Positions 24,939 to 36,962 of a stretch of 64,000 nt of DNA are shown here, piece by piece. The DNA is from Vespa crabro. Lineage: Eukaryota > Arthropoda > Insecta > Hymenoptera > Vespidae. The notes beneath the pieces were generated by a model. The model was not told the DNA's origin and did no database searches. It saw only the letters and a program-made list of their open reading frames with translations. The translations under genes and the position numbers were made by a program. The first letter of the stretch is position 1. The number at the start of each line of letters is the position of its first letter. The stretch covers positions 7,924,616 to 7,988,615 of the forward strand of contig NC_060959.1 of assembly GCF_910589235.1 (NCBI RefSeq), written 5' to 3'.

Positions 24939-27206
24939 TATAAGGCCGTTATAAATAACACTATAAACAAATTAATTTTATTAATACATATATTTTTAAC
25001 AAGTTCTAATTTTATATTATTTCTCTATATATAAAAAAAATTTTACATTTCACATAAGATAAACCATATCTCATTATTTAAAGGATTCAAATGTTAAACT
25101 AATTGAATATATCGATTTCAAAGAAAATTAACTGTCGACATGAAATACATCTATATGAGTGTAGTGCCCTGCCCACTTATTAATCATCCTTGACATTTAT
25201 CAAATATTTTGTAAAAAATTATTTGTGATGTATTAATCTATTAAATCTAATTACACACGGATGCATCACATATATATCATTTTATTATTTATATAATTTA
25301 TATGACAAAAAAGAAAAATGTAATATACTTTACCAGTAGTCTTGCTTTAAGCTACGATGTTTCCCCTATACCGTATATTCGTATAATGGTAGTCTGAAGA
25401 CTGTGACGTTGAACACGTCAATACGACGATGTTTTATTCGGCGATGAGTAATGAAGTATCATTCCCTACTTATTTAAAGAATAGCAGTGTCTAGTGAGTA
25501 ATTTCAATAGAAAAGAACTTATATAAATACATTACAAAGAATTATATTCACTTTCGAAAATATATATAGTTCGTTTATCTTTTATTTACATCTTATATTT
25601 CTCTTATCTATATTCATTAATTAGAAATGTGTTTTATGGTATGGGTGTGGCATTAAATTACGTGATGTTAATGTTGTATGACGATATAGTATTATATCCT
25701 ATACGTCACAATACGATACGCTTAATATACTAGTGATATGATTGGTTAATAAAAAAGAATGTGTTCTTGTCATTGGCTGTTTACTTAAAAGAATTGAGGT
25801 TGATTTTAAAACGAAACGCGGCAATATACGAATAAAATCAATTTCAAATTAATTAATAGGAACATAATACATATTTTTATAAAATTACTTTTTTTTTTTT
25901 ATGTTCACTTCGATATACATATTATCGTAAAAAAATTTAATACAACTTATTTTGTAATATCAAAATTCAAATGCGAAACATTATTCAATTTTTTATTTGA
26001 TAATTACATACAATAAAATTTAACGAGAAAATATTCAAACGGAGCATTTTATGTAACTTTATAGAGTGTAACTTTTTACACGCGCATAAGTGTAATATAA
26101 AAGGTAATTTTATACGTATCACGAATATGAAATTCTTTTCACAGCCTTATCGTATCATTGCATTCTCTAATCAGATATTTATATCGTAACGACTGCGCTT
26201 ATTTATTCTTTTTTTTTTTTGGAGATTTAAAGTAAATGTAATTATTTCCATTTAACTTAATCCGATCATTACTGAGAGAATTATTACTTAGTTATATATT
26301 ATTTATCGAATGATACGAAAGACATTGCCTAAACACAACCACCACAAAGGATAAAGGAAATAAATTATACTTTAAAAAATGAATAAAGATACTATTGATC
26401 TAATTTAAGTATGCGACGTATAAAAGATCGATAAAGATTTAAAAAGTGAAAAATATAAACTTTAAAATATATGCGATGTGTGTATGTATGTGTGTGTATG
26501 CATGTATGTACGTATGCTTGTATATATCTTTGTATATTTGTGTGTCTCTATGTGGCGGTGTATAATCATATAATTCAATTTTACTTAATTTTACTTAAAA
26601 TTTTACTGCCAATTAAAACATATTTTATAACAATTGTGAGACACGTAATTATATCGAAAACTTTTATGCGTAAATGTGACTATTACTTTGAAGTCCTATC
26701 TATAAACAGGTGTTTTATTTTTAGAAAGACTAATATAAAGTGTAAAAACAATTACTATCGTCATCGTTTTACGAAAAGATGGAATCATAATATTATATTA
26801 TACTAAAGTTAAAAGAATATACTAATATCTTGTAAAAATATAGTTTTGTAATATGTACAGGAGTATTACCTAATAATTAGAGATTACATTATAAATTCGT
26901 TTTATCCTCAGCGACGACACAAGATTATTTTTCAAAGCGAAATCAATTTAGAAACCACATCTAATATTCATCGAGTCGTTCTTCTATAGTTTATGAAAGT
27001 ATGCAATTATTCGTTCGTTATACGAAGTATCGTTTCTCTTGCTCATAATTAACTGTTCTGTCCAGCTGGAAACAACTGCAATTTTTATATTTAAAAATGA
27101 TAGAGCGAAGTATTCTTTATGATAATGCAATTGTAATGGAAGCAGATGCGAAACATCAATGAACTATCAACGGAATAGAAAAATAGATTAACTTTTTTTC
27201 TCTTTT
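24939..27206. other. Gene-poor region between annexin 5' end and zinc-finger 3' end
   Basis: About 2.3 kb of A+T-rich DNA. The part up to about 25.5 kb probably contains the annexin leader intron and first exon; 25.6-25.8 kb has ATTGG/CCAAT-like boxes (for example 25741 and 25775) and may be promoter. From 26.1 kb on I see only low-complexity sequence and a (TATG)n patch at 26475-26520; part of it may be the long 3' UTR of the zinc-finger gene. No coding feature found. Confidence 0.5.
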
Positions 27207-27368
27207 TCATGAATCCAAATCTGGCAGAGCGCAATTGGTATAACTATCGTTACTGCTGCTGCTGCTGTTGTCGTTGTTGTTGTTGTTGCTGTTGGAAGTG
27301 TCCCGCGTTTCGTTGAAGTGGATGTCCGGTGAATTACCCTTACCAATGAGAGGATTCTTTGATTTCAT
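27207..27368 (-). other. Coding-like 53-codon ORF out of frame just after the zinc-finger stop
   Basis: Starting with an ATG seven bases past the zinc-finger stop codon, a shifted frame stays open for 53 codons: MKSKNPLIGKGNSPDIHFNE, then TRDTSN, an asparagine/serine run, and the end SYTNCALPDLDS. The frame is open upstream too (…SPHETKF), overlapping the main frame for about 20 bases. Its GC-richer codon use and clean triplet repeats (AAC, AGC) look like protein-coding sequence rather than 3' UTR. It could be the true C-terminus reached by an alternative splice or lost through a one-base indel. Expression is not shown by sequence alone. Confidence 0.5.
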
Positions 27369-27372
27369 GAAT

Positions 27373-29592
27373 TTAGTCTCGTGCGGACTGCAAACCTATA
27401 CATTCAGGAGGAACATTTTCTTTTTCATAATTCTGATGGCATTGTATGCTCTGATAGCGGTTTACTTGAAGCGAGAAGCAGTTTTGATCAACATTTTCCG
27501 TAATGGGTTTATCTACTGATGATGGAGAAATCAATCCATTGTCCAAATGATTGCAAACATCTTGTTGTTTATCCAATACCTTTGAACAAAAAATTATAAC
27601 ATTTATATATATATATATATATATTTATTTTTTAAGTCATTTCCGTATAATGATCCTGCTTAAAAAAAAATACTAACCAATTTTCGTTTATCATCGAGTA
27701 ATTTAATAACTTTATCATCTTCGGTACCACCAATGATACCCGTTCCTAATTTCTTTCCAAGAATTTTCACTTCTTTTTTACATACATTGTTCGGACTATT
27801 ATCACGCATATTTAAAGGTGTTATTGAATTTTTTAAAAGATCTTCATAAGGAGAAAACATTTTCATATCTTGAAACTGTGTTGTTACTAATTCTTGACCA
27901 TGATTTTTTGGTCCTAAAATCTTGACTTCTCCAAAATTTGGATAAATTTTTGATAATGGAGATAAAGTCTCATTGTTTCCAAAGGTCTACGGAATGACAT
28001 ATTGTATGAAAGAAATTTGTTAATCATTATCAGTTAAATATATTTCCTTTTTCTCTTTCTTACTTTCGTAACTTGATTTCCTGAATCAAGAATTTTAATT
28101 TCTGGATGATTGAGAGATACGATTCCAGTATTGTGATCATTTTCATCAAAGACCATCGGTAGTTTTATTTTGGGATCATATTCCGCATGATCAGGTATTG
28201 TAGAATTGTTAATAATAGACATATCTTCTGATATACTTTGATTAGCCTTAAGATAAGACAATGTATTATTTATTATCGATGTCGACGAATGATTCTTATA
28301 TAAAGAAGAGGCACTTGTTTCTCTTGATAAAGCTGCAATATCATTTCGATGGCTAAGAATATTCGCAAAATCATGATGATTCGAGATAACGTCTAACCCT
28401 ACATAAACGTATTAAATAATTTTAGTATTAAATATATATAAATATAAAATATTATTGAACTTAATACATAAAATATTAATTCACCTTCGTCGTCGTGTTC
28501 TGTAATATTAATACCATTATGATCTATACCTAAAGATTTAGAACCAAGAATGAAGTCATCAATTTTCGATTGGGGTAAAAAGTTAAGACCTTCTATGAAA
28601 CGATCATCGAGACTTTTGCTTTCTAAAATTCTGATATCTTTGTCCTCTAATATCTCAATCGAATCCATTGGTATTTGCTTTCGTGTTGAATTAGAATTTA
28701 AAACCATAATTTGATTATCGGCATCACCAATGATTATATCATTATTGTTATGTAAATTTACAACATTAATAGCATCCGATTCTTCGCTATTAAGAATAGC
28801 GAGATCGTGTGAATTTTGAACCATTAGATCACGAGCTTCGTTACTTGTCATTACCTGATGTTAAATTTGTATAAAATATTTATGTTCCTTATAAAAAGAT
28901 ATCAATTAGGCCATTTGAAGATTACCTCATAACGACCATCTTCAGTAGCACGAACAAATTGTATCCCACCTTGAGCAGCAAGATCCAATAATTCGCTACA
29001 TTCATCGGTCGATGAAATCGTAGATGGATCAAATGAACGGTGCGATTCACCTCCAATATGTTCGGAATACGTAAACTGAGTATCTAATAACGTAGACGGA
29101 CATGAATCCGTGTAGAAGTAAATTTACATATATTAATAACTACATATTACATTGTTTTTTTTTTTCCATTATTACACGCACGAGAATAATCTAAAAGATA
29201 CCTTGATGAGATTCAGATCCAGAATCAACAGTAAAACGTGATTTTCCATCAGATTCTATTTTTTGAATGACAGAATTTACGAGCGGCATACGTATTTGTA
29301 TAGATTTGATATTATCCAGATCTTTAGTACCATTAGAATTATTTTTCTCAGTTGTTCTTATATCTTCGGTACCCGTTGAAGAAAGGATCTACAAAAATAT
29401 ATATGAACGTTCGGTACGCATTAGAAAATTTTTTTTTTATTAATTTCCTTTTAATAAATTAAAAATATGCTTTTATCTCTAACCTCAGGCATCTGATTTC
29501 CTTCCTCACCGGGTAGTTGTACTATTCTGACATTTTTACTAGATAAAATTACATACATGTAAAAGAGAGAAAGTTCGAAATATATAAAATAT

Positions 29593-29628
<36 letters not shown>

Positions 29629-32176
29629 TTTAACAATATCGAATGCATCTTATACTTTCATAGATATTTCTGTATATAATGCTTCTTAATTTATATGATA
29701 ACTTATGATAAATTACTTCAATAATTGATATAAATTCGATCTTTTTAAACTCTATTCTTTAATACGTACTTTCTCATAATATTCTGATCATTAAGTCCGG
29801 CCTGCGGACCAACTGGTTGCCGATATTTAATACCGTGCTTATATTCTTCGTGCGATCTTAATGAAAATCTCCGTGGGAATTCCTTACCACAAATTGTACA
29901 AGTATATTGCATTTTTTCTGTATGCGCATGTGCCTTGACTTTATGACACACTAAATTTGACATTTGGTTAAATCCTTTACCACAAAGCTCACATTTATAT
30001 GGCCTTTCATTAGTATGGGTGAACACGTGATTCCTTAGATTACCTAAACAAAATATTTTATAATTTTATTAATTAAAACATACAATTAATTGTATATGAT
30101 AATATGATAAATATTTTCGGTCTAACTTTTACTCTTTTTTTTTCTTTTTTTTTTTTTTTTTAACAACTTATTTACTAATAAATATCCAATAACAAAGTAA
30201 ACGTTATTCTTATTCTTGTTTAATTTACTGTCATCATTGTTATTGCAAATATGTAACATGAGTATTTAAAAAGAATAAAAAATATATATAAATATATCAC
30301 CTTGATCCCTCCCGCTAAATAATCTATGATCATAAATAGCTTTCATTCGAATTCATTGTTGAGATATAATCCTTTATATTATCTATTAAAACTGAAAACA
30401 AATTGTTTGACGTTTTGTGTATTTTCGTATTAATAGTTAGCAAATATAAGCTTTTGTCGAGTTTTAAATGCCTAAAGATATAAATATTTCTATTAAGAAA
30501 TAAATGAAACGAAAAAAAAAAAAAAGAAAAAAAGAAATTATTAAATGTATTAAATAAATTACGACTACCTTTTTGATGAAATCCTTTCCCACATAGGTGA
30601 CACTTGTGCGGTTTGTGTTCGGAATGAGTTTTTCGATGCGAGATTAATGTCGATACTCTAAAGCCAAAACAATTTATTTATTTATTCTTTCATTGTATTA
30701 ATACGCCATTTACTTTTCCGTACCTGTTGAATGTTTTTTTACAAAATTCACAGACGTATGGCCTCGCGTCGCTATGAATTGCTTTATGTTGACTTAAAGT
30801 TGACAATTGTCGAAAAGCTTTACCACAAGCTTCGCATTTGAAATTTCTTTCATCGGTATGCGTTGGTAAATGTCGCATCAATGTATACTGATGTCGAAAC
30901 TCTTTCGAACCTATTTTGATAAATGATTCAAAAAAAAAAAAAAATAAAGTAAAAAAAAAAGAAAATCGTACATGTTACTATTTCAATATTCTATTTTTTT
31001 ATTAAATTTTCAGTAAAAGATACTAAAAAGTCAAACATTACGCAATCCAAATAGTATCAACAAGCAGGTAACAAAAAAGAAACAAAAGATTATTGAATAA
31101 AAATAAATTGATTATACTTACAAATTCCGCATTCCCAAATTTTTAACGTTTTCCCATCGCGTTTTAAATATTTGACGAAATGTAATCTTGATCTTATATC
31201 ATCTTTATCGATCATGCGAGTCGTGGACGAAGATGGACCTTCCGTTATCGGATGTGAATAAACAACGACGTTATTATCGTTCGTAGTGATACACTGTTCT
31301 AAAATCTACAAAGAACTTTCATTTTATTTATATTTTATTCTATTTGTTATATTCGATTTGAAAAATGAATAAAAAATTTTTCCTCATGCTTCTCACTTTA
31401 TATTTTAGAGCATCCTTTCCAAGAAGTTTCCCTACCGTACTATCAACTTTAATCACCTCTGATTCGATGCTCGTATCCATGTTCATTGCGTGTGAATCAC
31501 CCTTTAGAAAATAATTTATTAATTGAACTATACCATAAACTAACGTTTCTCAGTCTATGGGCTGCTCCCCAATATGGGTCGCGGTAAATTTTTAATGAAC
31601 AGCGAAATGATAGCTGCTACCTTATGCCAGAGCAAGGAAAATGATTAATTTTTAAGAAAATCCTAGAATATTCCTGTAGAATCTTCTTACGAGTATCTTT
31701 AAAATAATGTACAATGACTTCGATCTATCAGATTCTTAAAAATTTTACGTTATAAACATTTGTGAGCTGCGGTATCATTACAAATAAACAGAAAATTTAA
31801 CTTCGGTAAGTTCAATTAATCGATGATAAATAATCGTTTACTTGAATCAATTGATGATCGTTCGAAGACGATAAGCTTGAAATAATTGGAAGATTATCTC
31901 TTGTATTATTATCTTCGGTTTCTTCTTTTACATATACCTCGTATACACTGAAACAAAAACAAAAAAGAAGAAAATGTTTGATTAGAATAATTTTAAGATT
32001 AATAAGGTTGAATATAAAATACAAAGAATTTCAATGATTACCTGATCACTTCGTCTTGGACTGGCCGAGTAAATTGTACTTCATTTTCGTCGTATTGTGT
32101 ACTTCCCACATAATCAGCAAGGGTTTCTTCAAAATTATTTGTTTCATCTATTAAGGAAATAAAACACTAAATACGT

Positions 32177-32220
<44 letters not shown>

Positions 32221-32751
32221 AAATTACAAAAAAGTAGTATTTTAAGAAACGATATAAAATAATTCGATAAAATTCATTTCAGGAGCTAAGGAAATCGATT
32301 TCATTGATAATGAAACAAAAAGCTTTTTCTACGATTGTAATCAGATCCTTTTAAGCATATACCCGTTGTTTTACCTATCTCTTTCTATTACTATCTTTTT
32401 TTAAATATTCAACGTAAAAAAACACATATATATATATATACACACATACACATCATGCACGCGCGCACACACATATCTTTCTTTTCGGCAAACGTATCAC
32501 CGTATGTAATCATATATCTATCTATCTACTATCGGAACTTGAAAGAAGTTGATTTTCTCACAAGCAGTCAGCTGTCTCATGTTACAGTGTTACAAGCTAA
32601 TACAATCAACGAGATTACGTTGTACAACATTGAAAGCACTTGCCTTTATGTAATTCGATCAAACAATACAAAAGTTTTCCATTCTAGCTTCAAGTTTTTT
32701 TCCTTTCTCTTTTTTCTTTTCTTTTTTTTTTTTTGACAATATAATCCTTTA

Positions 32752-32810
<59 letters not shown>

Positions 32811-33993
32811 AATTTTTTATATATAAATTTAACGAAATAGCCTCGATTTTATAGTCAATTTGTTTATTTCTTTTTTAAAAATTTTATAATGTAAAAACTC
32901 ATCTATAAATAAATTTGTCAATCAAGCACACATGCTTATTATGTGTTCTTTTCTTTCTCGATCTCTAACAATAAGATAATAAAATGGCACCACCAATTTG
33001 GACATTATATATAATATAATGATTTTTTCCAATATAAGTGATTTTTTTTTCTTTTTTTTTTTTTTTCTTTTATCCCTATAAGATTATACATTCTAATCTA
33101 TCGTGCGCACTTGTTTGCCAAAGCCATTGGATACTATAGAAACTTCATATTTCTATTAAATTAAACACCGAAATTTTTACGACACGTTTTAATCATAAAA
33201 TTAAATTAATTTCAATTAAATATAAAAACATTCAAAAGTAATAAATTTTGTTACTCTGTTCATATTAAAAATTCATTTATCATTATAAAATAATTTTTAG
33301 AAATTATACGGAACCATTATATTTTTATTTAATGCGATTCAAGTGAAAAAAAAGAATTATTATATTTATTTATTTGGATTATTATTATTGGAATGATTCA
33401 AGTTTACGGGGTTTTAATCTATCGCATAATGTGAAACAATAATATTAAAAAGTGTACCAAAAAAAAGAAATTAACTCCGGAATATGTAAGTACCGGGACG
33501 TAATCGATTATTGGAAAAATTGATTTTATAAAAAATCGAAAGCCGCTGATTATAAGCTCATGAAAAAAGTTTTAAATGAAGGATTTTAGATTATTTAAAA
33601 ATGTAATGTCGATGAATGGATCTGATATCTGATATTAAAAATTGAATATTCATTAACTGTTCTAGCGTGTAATCATGGAAATGAAGTGTTATGCATATAT
33701 CTCTTCGATATTTTGTGTTCGGAAAGACAATCTACTAACTGTAGGGATCAGTAGAAGGGTGATATTGGTAGACGGATTTTTTTTTTTTATTATATCAATA
33801 ATATTAAATAAACAAAAGCCGCCATTATAAGAGCTCATCTCATTTATGCTTGAAGCGCGTTACAATCGGTTGACTTTCAAACAAAAATAATTGTACGTTT
33901 AATACGAGTAAAATATAAAAGTAAAATATATAAAGAAAAATATATTAAATTCTACTTACAATTATAAGTTTGTAGTAGGTTATTATCGGACAT
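27373..33993 (-). CDS. C2H2 zinc-finger protein, six fingers, with acidic C-terminal repeat region
   Basis: Probable nuclear DNA-binding protein. Sixteen coding exons were joined in phase: 33993-33960 (MSDNNLLQTYN), 32147-32042, 31947-31842, 31501-31397, 31305-31122, 30910-30724, 30657-30569, 30043-29770, 29538-29484, 29388-29202, 29083-28926, 28854-28485, 28398-28064, 27986-27678, 27579-27373. Fingers in order: ECGICSKEFRHQYTLMRHLP, FKCEACGKAFRQLSTLSQHK, YVCEFCKKTFNRVSTLISHR, HKCHLCGKGFHQKGNLRNHV, YKCELCGKGFNQMSNLVCHK, YTCTICGKEFPRRFSLRSHE, with TGE-like linkers (THTDERNF, THTNERPY). Introns cut inside several fingers. The N-terminus is acidic without a clear ZAD or BTB domain. The C-terminus has ILSSTGTEDIR, FVRATEDGRYEVMTSNEARD and repeated IKIL-type motifs. 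The stop codon at 27373-27375 is followed by a suspicious ORF in another frame. I do not recognise a specific orthologue name. (Fifteen listed exons are certain; a further untranslated 5' exon is possible.). Confidence 0.88.
31544..31600. mobile_element. Possible hAT-like terminal remnant
   Basis: The segment TTTCTCAGTCTATGGGCTGC followed by CCCCAATATGGGTCGCGG resembles the TTCTCAA...GGGTCGCG ends of hAT-superfamily elements and is unusually G+C-rich for an intron here. I could not find the matching inverted end nearby, nor an 8-bp duplication, so this is tentative. Confidence 0.3.
32148..33959. other. First intron of the zinc-finger gene
   Basis: 1.8 kb, A+T-rich, with (AT)n tracts at 32181-32212 and 32759-32818 and T-rich runs near 32700-32733 and 33046-33070. 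No gene or structured RNA is apparent. Confidence 0.6.
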
Positions 33994-34749
33994 CTTTTTA
34001 TCGTCAGATTTTCTTCTAAAACTATTCAGTTTTCACGTGTGTATCTTGTGGCTGTATTCGCATCGGCCGCCACTCAAAGATCGTTTATGGCATCTTACAG
34101 ATCAATTAACATACAGCGCCTCCTGACGAATTAATTTTTAACTATGATCTCTTAATATCGAAAGTCGAATTAACGTTCACAAAGTATACGAATAACTCGA
34201 TATGTAATTTAATCATTCTAACTAATAAACAAATGAATTAAGATCAAGATTTTATAACGCGCTTTTTTTTATTTTTCCTTTCTCTTGCGATTTTCATTGT
34301 TTAATATAGATCATGTTTGGCAAAAATTTATTTTGCAAACTTCTTGATTAATATACGAATTATATAGAATATTAATTAGATAATGAAACATAATGAAAAA
34401 TGATTTATTAGATGACTTTATATCTTTTTTAAATTACATTCGCGTTCTTATACTTGTGTGAACTAATATTATTTTCTTTTTTAAGTATATATATATATAA
34501 TACAATAAGATAATCTAAAGAATTTAATATAATTATAAGATAAAATATTAATATTGAATGTAATTGAGAAACTTTTGAATTTTATTATTATATTACTCAA
34601 TCGATACATTATTTTTGTTCATATGATAAAACAGGTTATATAATGCCATCTAGTTTGATGTCGGTATAATTTGTTATCTTCTGCAGAACACGATAAGTTC
34701 TTGTTTTTATTTTCATTTAGATATAAATAAAAAGGAAGATTTATTAAAA
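33994..34749. promoter_or_regulatory. Divergent 5' flank of zinc-finger gene and GNB1L
   Basis: 756 bp between two start codons pointing away from each other. The zinc-finger side (34020-34130) is richer in G+C and carries the probable 5' UTR. Near the GNB1L side there is GCCATCTAG (34645-34653), the reverse of a CTAGATGGC box, and a conserved-looking GATGTCGG. No TATA box in a convincing place. Confidence 0.5.
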
Positions 34750-36324
34750 ATGGCAATAATTCCACCAGATCCAAAGTATCTTTTACGTGGTGATATGGGT
34801 TGTATTCATAGTCTTTTATTTTGGATTAATTCTGATGTGGAATATTTATATGCTGGTTGTGCTTCAGGAAAAATTTATATTTGGGATTTAAAGGTAAAAT
34901 GTTATGTTAAAAATTATATAACATTTATTAATTAAATATGTAATATTATAATATATTTTTTATAAAATTCTTTAATTATGTAATTTATATTTGTTACAGA
35001 GAAATAGGATATTTACACAGTTTGATGCAGGAATAGATCCCTGTTTGACTATGCATAATATTAATAATAATAATTTATTGGTACAGCAAAAATGTGGTAG
35101 TATAAAAATATACAGTTCATCTGATTCGCATTGGTCAATAAATAAAATAATTGATCATGATTACCATTCCTTTTGCAGGTACTAATATTTATATAAGCTC
35201 AATAAGTATATATATATAAATATATTTTAATATTATCTTGTTCAATTGCATAGAAAAATCTACTTCTAAAAATATATTTTAGATCGAAAATCATAATGAT
35301 TTTGTCGATCACTTAATGAATTGAGTATGCTATTATAAAATAAATTTATGAAAAGAACAAATTAATAATCATATAGATTTTATAGTTATATTAAAAACAA
35401 ATATATTTCTTGATTTCTCTGCACAATATGGCAAAGAATTAATAGATTAAAATTAATAAAATATTTTAAATAAGAATATTATTTTTTAATGATATTTATA
35501 TCTTATGATATTTTTGATGATTACAGATGTCAAGTATTGTCAGAGGATATTATTATTACTGCTCTTAGAGATTCTAATGTTGGATTATATTCTGTTAAAA
35601 GTGCAAATATGGAATTAACTTTATATTCTTCAGAAGTCCCATTTTCAAAAAAATTAGGAGAAGTAATGGCTATAAAACCCTTGCCATATACAGATCAAAA
35701 AGTACTTGTTGCTTATGAAATTGGATTGCTTGTATTATGGGATGTTACAGCAAAAAAAGTACTTCATTGCATGGATATAGAATCATGCCCAATGGCTATT
35801 GATTTTGAAACTTCATATATGCAAGGAGTTATTGGTAGTCCTTCTGAAAAATTAGAGGTAAAAACTTTTTTTTGTATATATTATATATTTATATATATTT
35901 TACTATATACATTAAATCAATTAAGATTAGATCGTATAATACAGTATATATGATTAGATCTTATGATATGTGATTAGATCTAATAATCAGATCATACAAT
36001 ACAGTAGATTTTTTTACTATTTAGATATTTAATTTATCATCCAACACTTTAACAAGTAAATGCGCATTAACTTTAAAAAATCCCGGTACATCAGTTATAA
36101 ATATAAGGCCCGATAGAAAACTTTTTACCGTGGGTAATTGGGATGGTCGTTTAAGAATATATTCCCAAAAAACTTTGAAGCCACTAGCAGTATTGGATCA
36201 ACATAAAAGTACTGTGCATGATGTTATTTATTCACCTCATTATGTAGAAGCATATAATTGTAAATATTTAATGGCTGCTGCAGGAAAAGATAGTTACATA
36301 TCTTTATGGGATATTTATAATTGA
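34750..36324 (+). CDS. GNB1L: WD40 protein GNB1L (G protein beta subunit-like 1)
   Basis: Small WD40 propeller protein; the human orthologue is linked to PIKK-kinase (ATR/TEL2) stability and lies in the 22q11 region. Four exons: 34750-34893, 35000-35178, 35527-35857, 36025-36324, all in phase, about 317 residues, matching the roughly 327 of human. The start MAIIPPDPKYLLRGDMGCIH aligns with the human PPPDPQFVLRG start. WD-type ends are visible: KIYIWDLK, GLLVLWDVTAKKV (after VLVAYEI), and the terminal AAGKDSYISLWDIYN. The segment NIRPDRKLFTVGNWDGRLRI matches the human TIRPDRK...GWDHRIRV. A polyadenylation signal AATAAA follows at about 36370. It has the same orientation as MTHFD2, 640 bp downstream. 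Confidence 0.9.
35924..36006. repeat. Short imperfect direct repeat in GNB1L intron 3
   Basis: A 22-base unit ending ATCGTATAATACAGTA (35924-35945) recurs as ATCATACAATACAGTA (35985-36006), and GATTAGATC also recurs between them. This looks like a local duplication. It ends just upstream of the exon 4 acceptor, and the duplicated CAG lies close enough to act as a decoy acceptor. Confidence 0.5.
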
Positions 36325-36962
36325 AGTTAATTTTAACGTGGAATATTTTTTGTATGGTAAATATATTTTGAATAAATTGTAAATATTGTTAAATCTAAAA
36401 TTTATATTGGATTTCATAATTATATTTATATCATATTATATATTTTCTTTTCTTTTTTTTCTTTTTTTTTTTCATTTAAATACTTAATCGATTATTTTTA
36501 TTTTTAGACGAAATGTAAGGTTACGATATCTTACGATCGAAAAAATTCTTATTTTTTAGTTTTGAGTTAGTTATTTTAAAAGATATAAAATATATTTGTT
36601 ACATCTATGAAACTATTTCGAAGTACATATAGAAACATTCGAGTAAAACTTGAAACTTGCTTAAAAAAACTAATACGCATGCTGTTTCATATGTCCTTTC
36701 ACTTCCCCCGCTTAAGTTCGTAATACATAGAAATCTAATAGGCATTTCACATTCTATTTCTAATACATAGATATTTTAGGTCAAAAATACTGCTTTGATA
36801 AGTGTTCAAATATCTTATCGGATTATCCAGTAAATGTGATAATAAAAATTCTATTAATACATAAAATCATCGTCTCTAGTTCTCTTAGGCGCATTGCGAT
36901 TCAGCTGATTATACACTTTTATAACTATCGTAAATAGTTGCTATATGTAGTTTAAAAAAAAA
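36325..36962. other. Spacer between GNB1L and MTHFD2
   Basis: Holds the GNB1L 3' UTR and the MTHFD2 5' flank. A T-rich run is at 36446-36472. A CpG-containing patch near 36880-36905 (TTCTCTTAGGCGCATTGCG) could be core promoter. Nothing else seen. Confidence 0.5.

Noticed and set aside
26471..26806. 111-codon (+) frame
   Set aside because: Begins in a (TATG)n repeat giving Cys/Val/Tyr runs, then A+T-rich random codons; no homology seen.
27268..27519. 83-codon (+) frame with Leu-rich start and a hydrophobic stretch
   Set aside because: It is the antisense of the last zinc-finger exon and of its CAG/AAC repeats; the leucines come from triplet repeats.
29594..29625. Poly(A) tract as the tail of a retroposed gene
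   Set aside because: No intronless coding sequence or target duplication next to it; same type of homopolymer as several others in the window.
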